A DNA stretch of 64,000 bases from JALORV01 sp963703945 (GCA_963703945.1 CAVPGM010000012.1:62001-126000), one strand, 5' to 3'; numbered from the stretch's first letter, positions 16,626-26,335 are shown. Notes: a model not told the origin generated them from the letters alone. Numbers and translations: made by a program.

Positions 16626-18962
16626 CTACTCGTAGTACTCGAACATACCCGGCTGGCGGGGCAGCGGGGTGATGCGTTGATAGCCGGGAATATTACGCTG
16701 CAGCTGAGACAACGCGTTGGTTCCGACGCTGGTCAGGCCTGAAAGTTCCAGCTGGACGTAGAAGTTGGTGGTGGTCGACGCCGTCGTCGTCTGGAAGCGC
16801 TGGAACGCGAACCGGAGCAGCCAGCAGTCGTCCCTGTATTCGAAGCCGCCGATGATTTCGATCGGCTTGTCGGTCACGAACGAGTAGTTGTAGCGTCCGA
16901 CGCCGTACCAGCGATCAGTCAGCGGCCATTGGGCGGCGACGTCGAACTGATTCGTGTTGCTCGAGGGCGAGCCGGTCTCCTGATACCGGTAATACGCGCT
17001 GATCACCGACGCGCGGCGCGGCTGCCAGCGCGCGCCGGCCGTGGCGCGTGAGATTGCGCTCGTTTCTGCGGAGTACTGGATCGCGATGTCGGCCGCCCAA
17101 TGGTTGCCGAGCTGAGCCGAAATCGCTGCAAGCAGATCGCTTTCGTTGCTGGCGCGCGGCGATTCGCCCGGCAGGGTCACCAGCTGCGGCGAGAAGTAGT
17201 AACGTTGACCGATGGCGGCGCGCAGCCATTCGGCTCCGGTTTCCTGGTCGAGGATGCGCGTCCCCAGCGCCAGCGTCAGTTGATTGGCGTTGACGATCCG
17301 GTCGTAGCCAGAATAGATGTTCTCGGTGAAGAACTGCGCATAGTTGAGGTCGGCCAGCGCACTGTCGAAGTTGGGCAACTGGTTCTGGTCGCGGAACGGA
17401 ATGTAGGCGTAGTACAGGCGCGGCTCGAGTGTCTGCTGCACGGTGCGACCGAACCAGTGTCCGTCGCGCTCGAAGATGAGCCCGCTGTCGACGCTCAGAA
17501 TCGGCATCACGCGCGTGACGGTCGGATTCTGTGGATTGAATTGCGGATCGAGATCGTAGTAAGTGGCCGAGATCTGCGCGCGCGGCGTGATGAACCAGCC
17601 GGGCGTTAAGATCGGATACGCGACGCCCGGATTGATGATGTACCGTGTGCCATCCTGCAGTCCCGCCGTCGGGTTGGTGAAGTGCGTGCCGTCGACTATT
17701 GCGGCGGCCTCGAAGCCGTACCAGTCCGCCACGTAGCCATTGACCGTGACCTGCGGGACGCGCTCGTACGGTGGCGTGACCGGCGCGAGCGGATCCTGCA
17801 GCGTCTGGTTCTTCGTCACCCGCACTGCCGTGTTCCAGTATGGCTGCGTGTAGGCGACGAAGCCGTCCTGCGGAAGCACCTTCTGCGACGATCCCAGGAT
17901 CGTGCTGGAAAAGTCCACGAAATAGTTGTCGTCGGACACGCGGTTGTAGTTGACTCCGGCGGACACGCCGGACGGGCCCGAATAGTTGAGCCTGATGCCG
18001 GTGTAGTCGCGAGTGTTCTCGGTCTGTCGGTCGTAAGGGATCACGTCGTACAGCAGCGTGCCGTTGACGGTCGGCTCCAGGAAGCGGAACTCGTTGCCCA
18101 GCAGAACCCCGCGCTTCGACATCACCCGAGGCGAGATCGTGTAGTCGTAGTTGGGCGCGATGTTCCAGTAATAAGGTGTGCGGATGTCGGTGCCGAGCGT
18201 GGTGCTGAGCCCGAAGCTCGGCGTGAGGAAGCCGGAGCGGCGACGGTCACCGATGGGGAATCCCATGATCGGTGAAGCCAGGACCGGCAGCCCCTGGAAG
18301 TACAACCAGGCATTGCTGGCGGTGGCCGATTCCTCGAGGCCGTCGACCTCGATGGACTCGGCCTGAATCCACCACGCGTTGTCGCCGGGCGCACAGGTCG
18401 TGAATCGCGCCTTTTCGAGCCGCGCGCGCTGCTCGCCCAGGAATTCGATCAGCGACGATTCGCCGCGGCCATTGCGCGCCGGATAGCTGAACTCCGCGTT
18501 CGGCATCGTGCCGGTCTGCGCGTCGATCCGGAAGGAAAGCTCGGGGCCGACGAACGATCCGCCCTGCTTGAACACGCGCGCATGGCCCGTCACGTCGACC
18601 TGATCGGTCGCCTGCGTGTACGTGATGCGGTCACCGCGCAGGACCGTGCCGCCTCGACGGACCTCTGCGTCGCCTTCGAGCACGATCTTCTCCTCGACCG
18701 TGCCTTCGATCTTCTGTGCCCGGGCGAAGGTCGGCGGAGCTTCGGTGCCGCCCGGGCGCGGATCGAGCAGCTTTCGCTCGAGCTTGAGCCGCGGCAGCGG
18801 TGTTTCATCGGCGACGGGCGCCTTCGACGGAGTGGACGCACCCACGTCGGAGGAAGACGTCTGCGCCAGTGTCGGCGGGCCGATGGCGGCTGCGATCGCT
18901 GCGATGAGCGGAAGCAGAGCAGTTCGCAGGATCGGCGCGGCTTTCGCCGGCGGGCGCGGCAT
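16626..18962 (-). CDS. lptD: LPS-assembly protein LptD
   Basis: Outer-membrane barrel that, with LptE, inserts lipopolysaccharide into the outer leaflet; 778 residues. A signal peptide covers about residues 1-34. The periplasmic OstA/jellyroll domain lies at about 75-200 (IEGTVEEKIVLEGDAEVRRGG), followed by the LptD C-terminal barrel (GFPIGDRRRSGFLTPSFG and onwards). The protein has only two cysteines, one in FTTCAPGD near the jellyroll-barrel junction and one in RDDCWLL near the C-terminus. E. coli LptD has four. ATG 18962 has a TATAAT on its strand 40 bases upstream. It is the first gene of lptD-surA-pdxA-rsmA. Confidence 0.95.
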   Translation of the reverse strand: MPRPPAKAAPILRTALLPLIAAIAAAIGPPTLAQTSSSDVGASTPSKAPVADETPLPRLKLERKLLDPRPGGTEAPPTFARAQKIEGTVEEKIVLEGDAEVRRGGTVLRGDRITYTQATDQVDVTGHARVFKQGGSFVGPELSFRIDAQTGTMPNAEFSYPARNGRGESSLIEFLGEQRARLEKARFTTCAPGDNAWWIQAESIEVDGLEESATASNAWLYFQGLPVLASPIMGFPIGDRRRSGFLTPSFGLSTTLGTDIRTPYYWNIAPNYDYTISPRVMSKRGVLLGNEFRFLEPTVNGTLLYDVIPYDRQTENTRDYTGIRLNYSGPSGVSAGVNYNRVSDDNYFVDFSSTILGSSQKVLPQDGFVAYTQPYWNTAVRVTKNQTLQDPLAPVTPPYERVPQVTVNGYVADWYGFEAAAIVDGTHFTNPTAGLQDGTRYIINPGVAYPILTPGWFITPRAQISATYYDLDPQFNPQNPTVTRVMPILSVDSGLIFERDGHWFGRTVQQTLEPRLYYAYIPFRDQNQLPNFDSALADLNYAQFFTENIYSGYDRIVNANQLTLALGTRILDQETGAEWLRAAIGQRYYFSPQLVTLPGESPRASNESDLLAAISAQLGNHWAADIAIQYSAETSAISRATAGARWQPRRASVISAYYRYQETGSPSSNTNQFDVAAQWPLTDRWYGVGRYNYSFVTDKPIEIIGGFEYRDDCWLLRFAFQRFQTTTASTTTNFYVQLELSGLTSVGTNALSQLQRNIPGYQRITPLPRQPGMFEYYE

Positions 18963-19002
18963 TTAGAATTCGTGGGAAAGATCGAGCCGGAAAGGCGCGT
19001 CG

Positions 19003-19008
19003 ATTATA
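19003..19008 (-). promoter_or_regulatory. Probable -10 element of the lptD-surA-pdxA-rsmA operon
   Basis: A perfect TATAAT is read on the minus strand, about 40 bases upstream of the lptD ATG. It lies in the short divergent gap between lptD and amgK. No strong TTGACA-like -35 is seen at 16-18 bases, so the assignment rests on the -10 and its position. Confidence 0.4.
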
Positions 19009-19056
19009 GGCATCGACCTTCGCGCACATGCGATCGTTGCCGCTTCAACTCCACCG

Positions 19057-20097
19057 ATGCACATCATGGACACCCCCTCTGCTGAACTGCCGCACGATGC
19101 GCGCCGCCAGCTGCTCGATCGATGGCTGACGAATCTGCCGCGCAGCCACGAGATTGACGTCTCGACGCTTGCGCCGGCGTCGAACGACGCGAGTTTCCGA
19201 CGCTACTTCCGCGTGCGGGCGGGCGAGAGGACACTGATCGTGATGGACGCGCCGCCGGATCGCGAGGACGTGCGGCCCTTCATTCACGTGGCCAGGCTAT
19301 TGCGTGATGCAGGCCTCAATGCTCCGGAAGTGCTCGCGGCGGATCAACGACAGGGATTTCTGCTGTTGACCGACCTCGGGAACGACACCTACCTCGGCGT
19401 GCTCAACAACGACAACGCGACGGCGCTCTTCGACGATGCAATCGATGCGCTAGTGCGCTGGCAACTCGCGACGCGTCAGCATGAACTGCCGCCGTACGAC
19501 GAAGCGCTGCTGCGGCGTGAACTTGCGCTGTTTCCTGACTGGTACGTGGCGCGCCACCTGAAGCTGGAGCTGTCGACGGGACAGCGGCAGGTGTTGGAAT
19601 CCATGTTCAAGCGCATCGTCGCGACCAATCTGGACCAGCCGCGGGTCTACGTACATCGCGACTACATGCCGCGCAATCTGATGGTGACGCAACCGCGCCC
19701 GGGCATACTCGACTTCCAGGACGCCGTCGTCGGGCCGATCTCGTACGATCTGGCTTCGCTGTTCCGCGACGCGTTCATCAGCTGGAACGAGGAGCGCATC
19801 ATCGACTGGTCGATCCGCTACTGGACACGGGCTCGGGCAGCGGGGCTGCCGGTGCGCGAAGACTTCGGCGCGTTCTGGCGCGACTTTGAGTGGATGGGGC
19901 TGCAGCGCCACCTCAAGGTCCTCGGCATATTCGCACGCATCAACTACCGCGACGGAAAGCCGCACTACCTGGCCGATACGCCGCGCTTCGTCGACTACGT
20001 GCGCAGCGCGGCTCGCCGCTACGACGAGCTTGCGCCGCTGGCGCGCCTTTTCGACGAACTGGAAGGTGTCGCAGTTCGGGTCGGCTACACGTTCTGA
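19057..20097 (+). CDS. amgK: N-acetylmuramate/N-acetylglucosamine kinase AmgK (aminoglycoside-phosphotransferase fold)
   Basis: Predicted anomeric sugar kinase of peptidoglycan recycling that phosphorylates MurNAc (and GlcNAc) at C1. It has 346 residues and the APH kinase fold: the N-lobe begins with NDASFRRYFRV, the catalytic loop is VHRDYMPRNLMV (about residue 200), and the metal-binding motif is LDFQDAVVGPISYDL. The next gene is murU, 15 bases downstream, and the block lies next to lptD, the same neighbourhood known for amgK-murU in Pseudomonas. Two in-frame ATGs (19057 and 19066) are possible starts. Without the murU neighbour it could only be called an aminoglycoside phosphotransferase family protein. 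Confidence 0.85.
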   Translation: MHIMDTPSAELPHDARRQLLDRWLTNLPRSHEIDVSTLAPASNDASFRRYFRVRAGERTLIVMDAPPDREDVRPFIHVARLLRDAGLNAPEVLAADQRQGFLLLTDLGNDTYLGVLNNDNATALFDDAIDALVRWQLATRQHELPPYDEALLRRELALFPDWYVARHLKLELSTGQRQVLESMFKRIVATNLDQPRVYVHRDYMPRNLMVTQPRPGILDFQDAVVGPISYDLASLFRDAFISWNEERIIDWSIRYWTRARAAGLPVREDFGAFWRDFEWMGLQRHLKVLGIFARINYRDGKPHYLADTPRFVDYVRSAARRYDELAPLARLFDELEGVAVRVGYTF

Positions 20098-20112
20098 GAT
20101 GGGGGCTCCCCG

Positions 20113-20823
20113 GTGCGCGCACTGATCCTGGCGGCGGGGCGTGGCGAGCGGATGCGTCCGCTCACCGATAAGACCGCCAAGCCGCTGCTCAAGGCCGGCG
20201 GACGCCGGCTGATCGAGTGGCAGATTGCCCAGCTCGCGCGTGCCGGTATCCGCGACATCGTGATCAACACGGCGCACTTCCCGAGCCATTTCGAGGCCGC
20301 GCTGGGAACCGGCTCGCGCCACGGTGTGTCGCTCGTCTACTCCCGCGAGGGCGAATCGGCCGACGACGCGCTCGAAACCCTCGGCGGCATCGTGCGAGCG
20401 CTGCCGCTGCTCGACGAACGTCCGTTCGTGGTCGTCAGTGGCGACATCCTGACGGACTTCGACTATGCACAGCTGCGACTTCCCGCGGAGGCGCTCGCGG
20501 CCGGAAATGCGGATGCGCACCTGGTGCTGGTCGATAACCCGCCGTTTCATCCGCGCGGAGACATGGCGATTGCCCATGGTCGGATCGATCCCGACGGCGC
20601 CGAGCGACTGACCTACGCGAACATCGGGCTGTTCTCACCGCGCTTGTTCGCCGGCCTGCGGCCGGTACGCGCGCGGCTGTTCCCCTGGCTTTATGAAGCC
20701 GCGCGCGCCGGACGCGTCAGCGGCGAGCGATACGACGGCCGGTGGAGCAACGTCGGTACGCCGGAAGAACTGGCTTTGCTCGACGTCGAGCTACGTCGCT
20801 TGCTAAAGGATCGGGCGCCGTAG
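20113..20823 (+). CDS. murU: N-acetylmuramate alpha-1-phosphate uridylyltransferase MurU
   Basis: Nucleotidyltransferase that makes UDP-MurNAc from MurNAc-1-phosphate, bypassing MurA/MurB (the fosfomycin-insensitive salvage route described in Pseudomonas). It has 236 residues and the pyrophosphorylase signature LAAGRGERMRPLTDKTAKPLL at the start, the catalytic/metal motif VVSGDILTDFDY, and the C-terminal YDGRWSNVGTPEEL. The start is GTG 20113, 15 bases after amgK. Other sugar-1-phosphate nucleotidyltransferases look similar; the adjacent amgK decides the call. Confidence 0.88.
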   Translation: MRALILAAGRGERMRPLTDKTAKPLLKAGGRRLIEWQIAQLARAGIRDIVINTAHFPSHFEAALGTGSRHGVSLVYSREGESADDALETLGGIVRALPLLDERPFVVVSGDILTDFDYAQLRLPAEALAAGNADAHLVLVDNPPFHPRGDMAIAHGRIDPDGAERLTYANIGLFSPRLFAGLRPVRARLFPWLYEAARAGRVSGERYDGRWSNVGTPEELALLDVELRRLLKDRAP

Positions 20824-20860
20824 AATCGACGCCCCTTTGCGGCGCGGAGCCGACGTTCCC

Positions 20861-22195
20861 ATGACTGATTCGGTGTTTGGCGCCCGCCGCGCTCGGGTAC
20901 TCGACGCAATGGCTGCGCGTGGCGGTGGCGTGGCGGTGCTATTTACCGCACCCGAGCGCGTTCGCAACCGCGATTCCGATTACCCCTATCGTTTCGACAG
21001 TCACTTCTGGTACCTCACCGGATTCGGTGAACCCGGCGCAGCCCTCGCATTGGTGGCCATCGGCGGCCGACGCGAAGCGATCCTCTTCTGTCGCGCCCGC
21101 GACGAAACCCAGGAGATCTGGGACGGATTTCGCTACGGCCCGGAGCTGGCGATGCGCGAGCTCGGGTTCGACGCCGCGCACCCGATCGATGCCGTCGATG
21201 CAGTCATGCCGATGCTGCTGGAAGATTCGCCTGCGCTGTACTGCGCGCTCGGCGCCGGTGGGGAGCTGGATGTGCGCGTGCATCGCTGGCTCGACGCGGT
21301 GCGCGCCAAGAGCCGCAGCGGCGTGCGGGCGCCGGCCACGCTGGTCGACCTGCTGGCGATCGTCGACGACATGCGCGTCTTCAAGGATGCCGCCGAGATC
21401 GAAACGATGCGGCGTGCTGCGCAGATCTCGGCGGATGGTCACGTGCGGCTGATGCAGAAGTGTCGCAGCGGGCTGCGTGAGTACGAACTCGAGGCTGAAC
21501 TTTTGCACGAATTCCGCCGCCAGGGCGCACAAGGCCCTGCATACACCTCCATCGTGGCGGGCGGACCGAATGCCTGCGTGCTGCATCATCCGGCCGGCAC
21601 GGCGCGTCTGGAGGACGGTCAGCTGTGTCTGGTCGATGCAGGGTGCGAGGTCGATGGATACGCTTCCGACCTCACCCGGACCTTCCCAGTCAACGGGCGC
21701 TTCAGTGCTGAGCAACGCGCCATCTATGAAACCGTGCTGGCAGCGCAGGCGGCGGCGATCGGCGAGGTCGCTCCCGGTCGCCCGTTCAATGCTCCGCACG
21801 ATGCCGCGACGCGCGTACTGACGCAGGGGCTGATCGATCTTGGCCTGCTCACCGGGTCGCTCAACGACGTGCTGGAAAGCGGGGCGTACCGACAGTTCTA
21901 CATGCACCGCACCGGGCACTGGCTCGGGCTCGACGTGCATGATGTGGGCGACTACCGCGAGCCGGGCGCCGCACCCGACGGCGCTGCGCGGCCATGGCGC
22001 CGCCTTCAGCCCGGAATGGTGCTCACAGTGGAACCGGGTCTGTACCTGCGGCCCGCGCCGAACGTCCCCGCGGCTTTCCATCATATCGGTGTACGCATCG
22101 AAGACGACGTGCTGGTCACCGCGGAAGGCCACGAGGTGTTGACGCAGGCTGCCCCGAAGTGGCCTGACGAGATCGAAGCGCTGATGCGGGTCTGA
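20861..22195 (+). CDS. pepP: Xaa-Pro aminopeptidase (aminopeptidase P)
   Basis: Dinuclear-metal (manganese) cytoplasmic exopeptidase that removes an N-terminal residue next to proline; 444 residues. The N-terminal creatinase-like domain (YPYRFDSHFWYLTGFGEPGA) is followed by the pita-bread domain. Metal ligands: Asp in LCLVDAGCEVDGYASDLTRTF (two Asp), His in FYMHRTGHWLGLDVHD, Glu in MVLTVEPGLYL, and Glu in GVRIEDDVLVT. ATG 20861 gives the normal N-terminus. A TAGAAT hexamer at 20821-20826, formed partly by the murU stop, may be part of a promoter. It stands upstream of a ubiH-family gene as in E. coli pepP-ubiH. Confidence 0.94.
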   Translation: MTDSVFGARRARVLDAMAARGGGVAVLFTAPERVRNRDSDYPYRFDSHFWYLTGFGEPGAALALVAIGGRREAILFCRARDETQEIWDGFRYGPELAMRELGFDAAHPIDAVDAVMPMLLEDSPALYCALGAGGELDVRVHRWLDAVRAKSRSGVRAPATLVDLLAIVDDMRVFKDAAEIETMRRAAQISADGHVRLMQKCRSGLREYELEAELLHEFRRQGAQGPAYTSIVAGGPNACVLHHPAGTARLEDGQLCLVDAGCEVDGYASDLTRTFPVNGRFSAEQRAIYETVLAAQAAAIGEVAPGRPFNAPHDAATRVLTQGLIDLGLLTGSLNDVLESGAYRQFYMHRTGHWLGLDVHDVGDYREPGAAPDGAARPWRRLQPGMVLTVEPGLYLRPAPNVPAAFHHIGVRIEDDVLVTAEGHEVLTQAAPKWPDEIEALMRV

Positions 22196-22196
22196 C

Positions 22197-23360
22197 GTGA
22201 AGCCGCGGCATCCGATCGTCGTGGTGGGAGGCGGACCGGCCGGGCTCGCCCTCGCGCTGATGCTGGCGCGACGCAAGGTGTCCAGCACCGTGCTGGACGC
22301 GCGCACGCTGGACAGCGCGCGACTCGACCGACGCCTGCTCGCGTTGTCACGCGGCACGCTCGGCCTGCTGCGTCCGCTGGTCGATTTGCCGTCGTCGCTC
22401 GTCGCGCCGATCCGCACGGTGCACGTCTCGTCGGCCGGGCAATTCGGCCGTGTGGTGCTGGAGGACGACGGCGCGGGAGCACCGCTCGGGGTGACCGTGC
22501 GATATGGCGACCTGCTGGCTCGACTGGCTGCAGCCTGCGCGGACGACCCGGACATCACGGTCGAGCGCCCGTGCCGGGTGCAGGAGGTCGTTCAGCATCC
22601 GGCGCGCGCCGCTGTGCACCTTGAGTCGGGCGCCGTGCTGGACGCGTCGCTGGTCGTAAACGCCGAAGGCGCGATCGCGACGATCGAGCGAACCCCACGT
22701 GCAGGGTCTGCCGATATCGGTCTGGTCGCTGATGTTGCCGTGACTGGGCCGGCCGCCGGCTGTGCCTTCGAACGCTTCACCCGCGACGGACCACTGGCGC
22801 TGCTGCCGATTCCCGAGTCCAGGGCAGCGAACTTCGGCCGCATGATGGGCATGGTGTGGTGCATGCCGGCTGGCGAGGCGCAGCGCCGCATGAAACTCGC
22901 CGACGACGACTTCGCGAGCGAGTTGCAGTCGGCGCTTGGCGCGCGCAACGCCACGATCGGGCGGGTCGGTCCGCGCGCGAGCTACCCGCTGCAGCAGCAG
23001 GCACGGGCGCGGCTGGCCGAGCATCGCATCGTTCATGTCGGCAACGCGGCGCAGACGGTGCATCCGGTGGCCGGCCAGGGACTCAACCTTGGCATGCGCG
23101 ATTGCGCCGAACTGGCCGATCGGATCGCGCAGTCGCAGGCCGCGGACCACGACCCGTTGAGTGCCGTTGCCGGCTACGTGCGAGCGCGGCGTATCGACCG
23201 GGCCGTCATCATCGAATTGACGCGGCGGCTGCCGCCGCTGTTCGCGACGCGCGCGGCGCCGATTGCGTTCGGCCGTTCCATGGTGCTGACAGCCTTGAGC
23301 GTGGTGCCCGAGTTGCGGCGCGAATTCGCGCGCCTGCTGATGTTCGGCGTACGCGGTTGA
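22197..23360 (+). CDS. UbiH/VisC/Coq6-family FAD monooxygenase
   Basis: Flavin-dependent hydroxylase of the ubiquinone biosynthesis group, 387 residues. The N-terminal dinucleotide motif VVVGGGPAGLALALMLARR, the FAD/NADPH motif region ending in VVNAEGA, and the C-terminal signature VHPVAGQGLNLGMRDCAEL place it in the UbiH/UbiF/UbiI family. Which ring position it hydroxylates cannot be read from the sequence; the pepP neighbour favours UbiH. GTG 22197 starts one base after the pepP stop, so the two are coupled. Confidence 0.88.
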   Translation: MKPRHPIVVVGGGPAGLALALMLARRKVSSTVLDARTLDSARLDRRLLALSRGTLGLLRPLVDLPSSLVAPIRTVHVSSAGQFGRVVLEDDGAGAPLGVTVRYGDLLARLAAACADDPDITVERPCRVQEVVQHPARAAVHLESGAVLDASLVVNAEGAIATIERTPRAGSADIGLVADVAVTGPAAGCAFERFTRDGPLALLPIPESRAANFGRMMGMVWCMPAGEAQRRMKLADDDFASELQSALGARNATIGRVGPRASYPLQQQARARLAEHRIVHVGNAAQTVHPVAGQGLNLGMRDCAELADRIAQSQAADHDPLSAVAGYVRARRIDRAVIIELTRRLPPLFATRAAPIAFGRSMVLTALSVVPELRREFARLLMFGVRG

Positions 23361-23443
23361 CCGGACGCGGCGTCGAGCGGCTGCGCTTCGCTACAATCCG
23401 CGCGCTGCTCCTTCCTCGTCGGCTCCACTTCTCCCGCTTCCCA

Positions 23444-24448
23444 ATGCGCATCGGTCCCTACGCTCTGCCGAACAACGTGTTCGTCGCGCCGATGGCGGGC
23501 GTCACCGATCGACCGTACCGGCAGCTGTGCAAGGCGCTGGGCGCCGGCCACGCGGTGTCGGAAATGGCCGCCTCGAATCCGCAACTATGGGCGAGCGAGA
23601 AGACGATGCGCCGCCTGAATCACGCCGGCGAATGCGCACCCATCGCAGTGCAACTCGCCGGGTCGGATCCAGGGATGCTGGCCGAAGCAGCGCGCTACAA
23701 CGTCGATCGGGGCGCGCAGATCATCGACATCAACATGGGGTGCCCCGCAAAGAAAGTCTGCAGTGTCGCGTGCGGCTCGGCGTTGCTGAGAGATGCAGAC
23801 CTGGTGTCCCGCATCCTCGACGCGGTGGTGCGGGCGGTCGACGTTCCGGTGACGCTCAAGTTCCGCACCGGATGGGACACGGGCCGGCGCAATGCCGTGG
23901 AGGTGGCGCGCCTCGCCGAGGCGGCTGGCGTCGCCGCGCTGACACTGCACGGTCGCACGCGAGCCTGCGGATTCGCAGGTGAAGCGGAGTACGAGACGAT
24001 CCGCGCCGTCAAGCAGGCGGTTGGCATCCCGGTGATCGCCAATGGCGACATCGACACGCCGCAGAAGGCGCGTCGTGTGCTGGACCTGACGCGCGCCGAC
24101 GGTGTGATGATCGGCCGCGCCGCCCAGGGGCGCCCATGGATCTTCCGAGAGATAACGCACTACCTGGCTACTGGCGAAGAGTTGCCGCCGCCCGCCGTCG
24201 AGGAAGTCCGGTCTCTGCTGCTGAAGCATCTGGATGGGCACTATTCCTTCTACGGTACGGAGCTTGGCGTGCGCACCGCGCGCAAGCACATCATCTGGTA
24301 CACACGCGACCTCGCCGGCGGACGATCGTTCTGCGACGAGATGAACGCGCTGGACGAATGCGAATCGCAGCGTCGCGCGGTCGATCGATTTCTCCGGCGC
24401 CATGGCGAGCAGCACGAGCGGCTGACCTACGCGCCGGTGCTGCATTGA
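23444..24448 (+). CDS. dusB: tRNA-dihydrouridine synthase DusB
   Basis: FMN-dependent enzyme that reduces uridine to dihydrouridine in tRNA; 334 residues. Signatures: FVAPMAGVTDRPYRQL at the start, IDINMGCPAKKVC with the catalytic cysteine, LKFRTGW, LTLHGRTR, VIANGDIDTPQKA, and DGVMIGRAAQGRPWIF. ATG 23444 gives the family start MRIGPY. A TACAAT at 23392-23397 could be a -10 element. The gene precedes fis, the dusB-fis arrangement found in most gamma- and betaproteobacteria. Confidence 0.96.
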   Translation: MRIGPYALPNNVFVAPMAGVTDRPYRQLCKALGAGHAVSEMAASNPQLWASEKTMRRLNHAGECAPIAVQLAGSDPGMLAEAARYNVDRGAQIIDINMGCPAKKVCSVACGSALLRDADLVSRILDAVVRAVDVPVTLKFRTGWDTGRRNAVEVARLAEAAGVAALTLHGRTRACGFAGEAEYETIRAVKQAVGIPVIANGDIDTPQKARRVLDLTRADGVMIGRAAQGRPWIFREITHYLATGEELPPPAVEEVRSLLLKHLDGHYSFYGTELGVRTARKHIIWYTRDLAGGRSFCDEMNALDECESQRRAVDRFLRRHGEQHERLTYAPVLH

Positions 24449-24459
24449 GGACGGCAATC

Positions 24460-24747
24460 GTGGCGAAGATGCAGGCAAAGGGCGGCACCCCGGCCGAACG
24501 GGCCAGCCGCGCGCGCAGCGGAGAGACTCTGGAACAGTGCGTCCAGCGCACCCTGCGACAGTACTTCGACGATCTGGATGGCGCGCGCCCGCATGCGCTG
24601 TTCGAAATGGTGTCCAGCGCAGTCGAGCGTCCGCTGCTGCAGTTCGCGATGACCCACGCGGGTGGCAACCAGTCGGCTGCGGCGGAGCTGCTGGGCATCA
24701 ACCGCAACACGCTCAGAAAGAAACTTCAGCATCACAAGCTGGCCTAG
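24460..24747 (+). CDS. fis: Nucleoid-associated DNA-binding protein Fis
   Basis: Small DNA-bending protein, about 95 residues. The C-terminal half carries the Fis helix-turn-helix signature: GGNQSAAAELLGINRNTLRKKL. The N-terminal part contains RQYFDDLDG and FEMVSSAVERPLLQFAM, as in other betaproteobacterial Fis. GAGGA at 24447-24451 is well placed for GTG 24460; ATG 24469 would give a protein three residues shorter. It lies 11 bases after dusB and is probably cotranscribed with it. Confidence 0.93.
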   Translation: MAKMQAKGGTPAERASRARSGETLEQCVQRTLRQYFDDLDGARPHALFEMVSSAVERPLLQFAMTHAGGNQSAAAELLGINRNTLRKKLQHHKLA

Positions 24748-24780
24748 GCCTAAGCCGGCAGGGGCAGGGGGAGTGCGACG

Positions 24781-26335
24781 ATGGGCAAGCAGGCGCTGAT
24801 TAGCGTCTCGGACAAACGCGGGGTCGTCGACTTCGCACGATCGCTGATCCGGTCGGGCTATCGCATTCTTTCGACCGGCGGCACCTCGCGACTGCTCGCC
24901 GAAGCAGGGATCGAGGTGACCGAGGTCGCCGACTACACCGGATTTCCTGAAATTCTCGACGGGCGAGTGAAGACGCTCAATCCGCGCATCCACGCCGGCC
25001 TGCTCGCGCGCCGGCCCGACCCGGCTGCACATGCAGGCCCTGGCGCAGCATGCGATCGAGCCGATCGATATCCTTGCCGTCAATCTGTATCCGTTCGAGC
25101 AGACCGTGGCGAAGCCCGGCTTCAGCTTCGACGAGGCCATCGAGAACATCGACATCGGCGGACCGGCGATGCTGCGTGCTGCTGCCAAGAACCATGAAAG
25201 CGTCGCCGCGATCGTCGACCCGGACGACTATCCGGCCCTGATGGCCGAGCTTGATCGGGCGGGTGCGATTGACGCCGCAACGCGTTTTGCGCTGGCCAAG
25301 AAGGTGTTCGCGCACACCGCTCGCTACGACGGGATGATCGCCAACTACCTGACATCGCTAGACGAGACGCAGCATCAGGGTGCATTTCCGGCTGTCCTCA
25401 CGCGGCAGTGGATCAAGGTTCAGCAGATGCGCTATGGCGAGAATCCGCACCAGCAGGCCGCGTTTTACCGGGACACGGACGTCGGCGGTGGGCTGCTGGC
25501 CGGTTACGCGCAACTGCAGGGCAAGGAGCTGTCGTACAACAACATCGCCGACGCGGACGCGGCGTGGGAGTGCGTGCGCAGCTTCGAGGAGATCGCGTGT
25601 GTCATCGTCAAACACGCCAATCCGTGTGGTGTCGCGGTCGGTAGCGATGTCGCGCAGGCATACGCCAAGGCGTTCAAGACCGACCCGACCTCCGCGTTCG
25701 GAGGGATCATTGCGTTCAACCGACTGGTCGATGGCGAGGCTGCGCGCTCGGTTGCCAGGCAGTTCGTCGAAGTCGTGATCGCGCCGGAATTCGATGCTGC
25801 CGCGCGCAGTGTGTTTGCCGCCAAGCAGAACGTGCGATTGCTGTGCGTCGAGCCCGGGGGCGCGCACAACGACTTCGATTTCAAGCGCGTCGGCGGCGGC
25901 CTGCTGGTGCAGACGCCGGACCTCGGTGGGCCGCGTGCAAGCGAACTGCGGGTGGTGACCGAGCGTGCACCGACGCCGGCCCAGCTCGCAGACCTGATGT
26001 TCAGCTGGCGGGTGGCGAAGTTCGTGAAGTCCAACACCATCGTGTTCGCCCAGGACGGCATGACGCTGGGAATCGGTGCCGGACAGATGTCGCGCGTCGA
26101 TTCGGCCCGCATCGCCTCGATCAAGGCGAAGGAGGCCGGTCTGTCGCTCGCTGGATCCGCGGCCGCTTCGGATGCTTTCTTTCCGTTCCGCGATGGTCTC
26201 GACGTGGTGGTCGATGCCGGCGCGACCTGCGTGATCCAGCCCGGCGGCAGCATGCGCGACGACGAAGTGATCGCCGCGGCGAACGAGCGCGGCATCGCGA
26301 TGGTGTTCACCGGGGTCAGGCACTTCAGGCATTGA
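24781..26335 (+). CDS. purH: Bifunctional AICAR formyltransferase / IMP cyclohydrolase (one frame break)
   Basis: Last two steps of IMP synthesis. The N-terminal IMP-cyclohydrolase (MGS-like) domain starts at ATG 24781 (ALISVSDKRGVVDFAR, STGGTSRLL, GRVKTLNPRIHAGLLARR). The frame then breaks near 25018-25022, and the protein continues in the next frame from HMQALAQHAIEPIDILAVNL to the stop at 26335 (AICARFT motifs MRYGENPHQQAAFY, VIVKHANPCGVAV, AFGGIIAFN). One extra C in GACCCGG would account for it. Restored length is about 517 residues, near the family value. Because purH is needed for purine synthesis and both halves are well conserved, a sequence error is more likely than a real mutation. 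Confidence 0.93.

Noticed and set aside
20939..22558. A 539-residue minus-strand frame opposite pepP
   Set aside because: pepP on the plus strand has all metal ligands; the antisense frame has no recognisable content.
25031..26335. A separate AICAR formyltransferase gene starting at ATG 25031
   Set aside because: The cyclohydrolase half directly upstream ends out of frame at the same point; one inserted base explains a normal fused purH.
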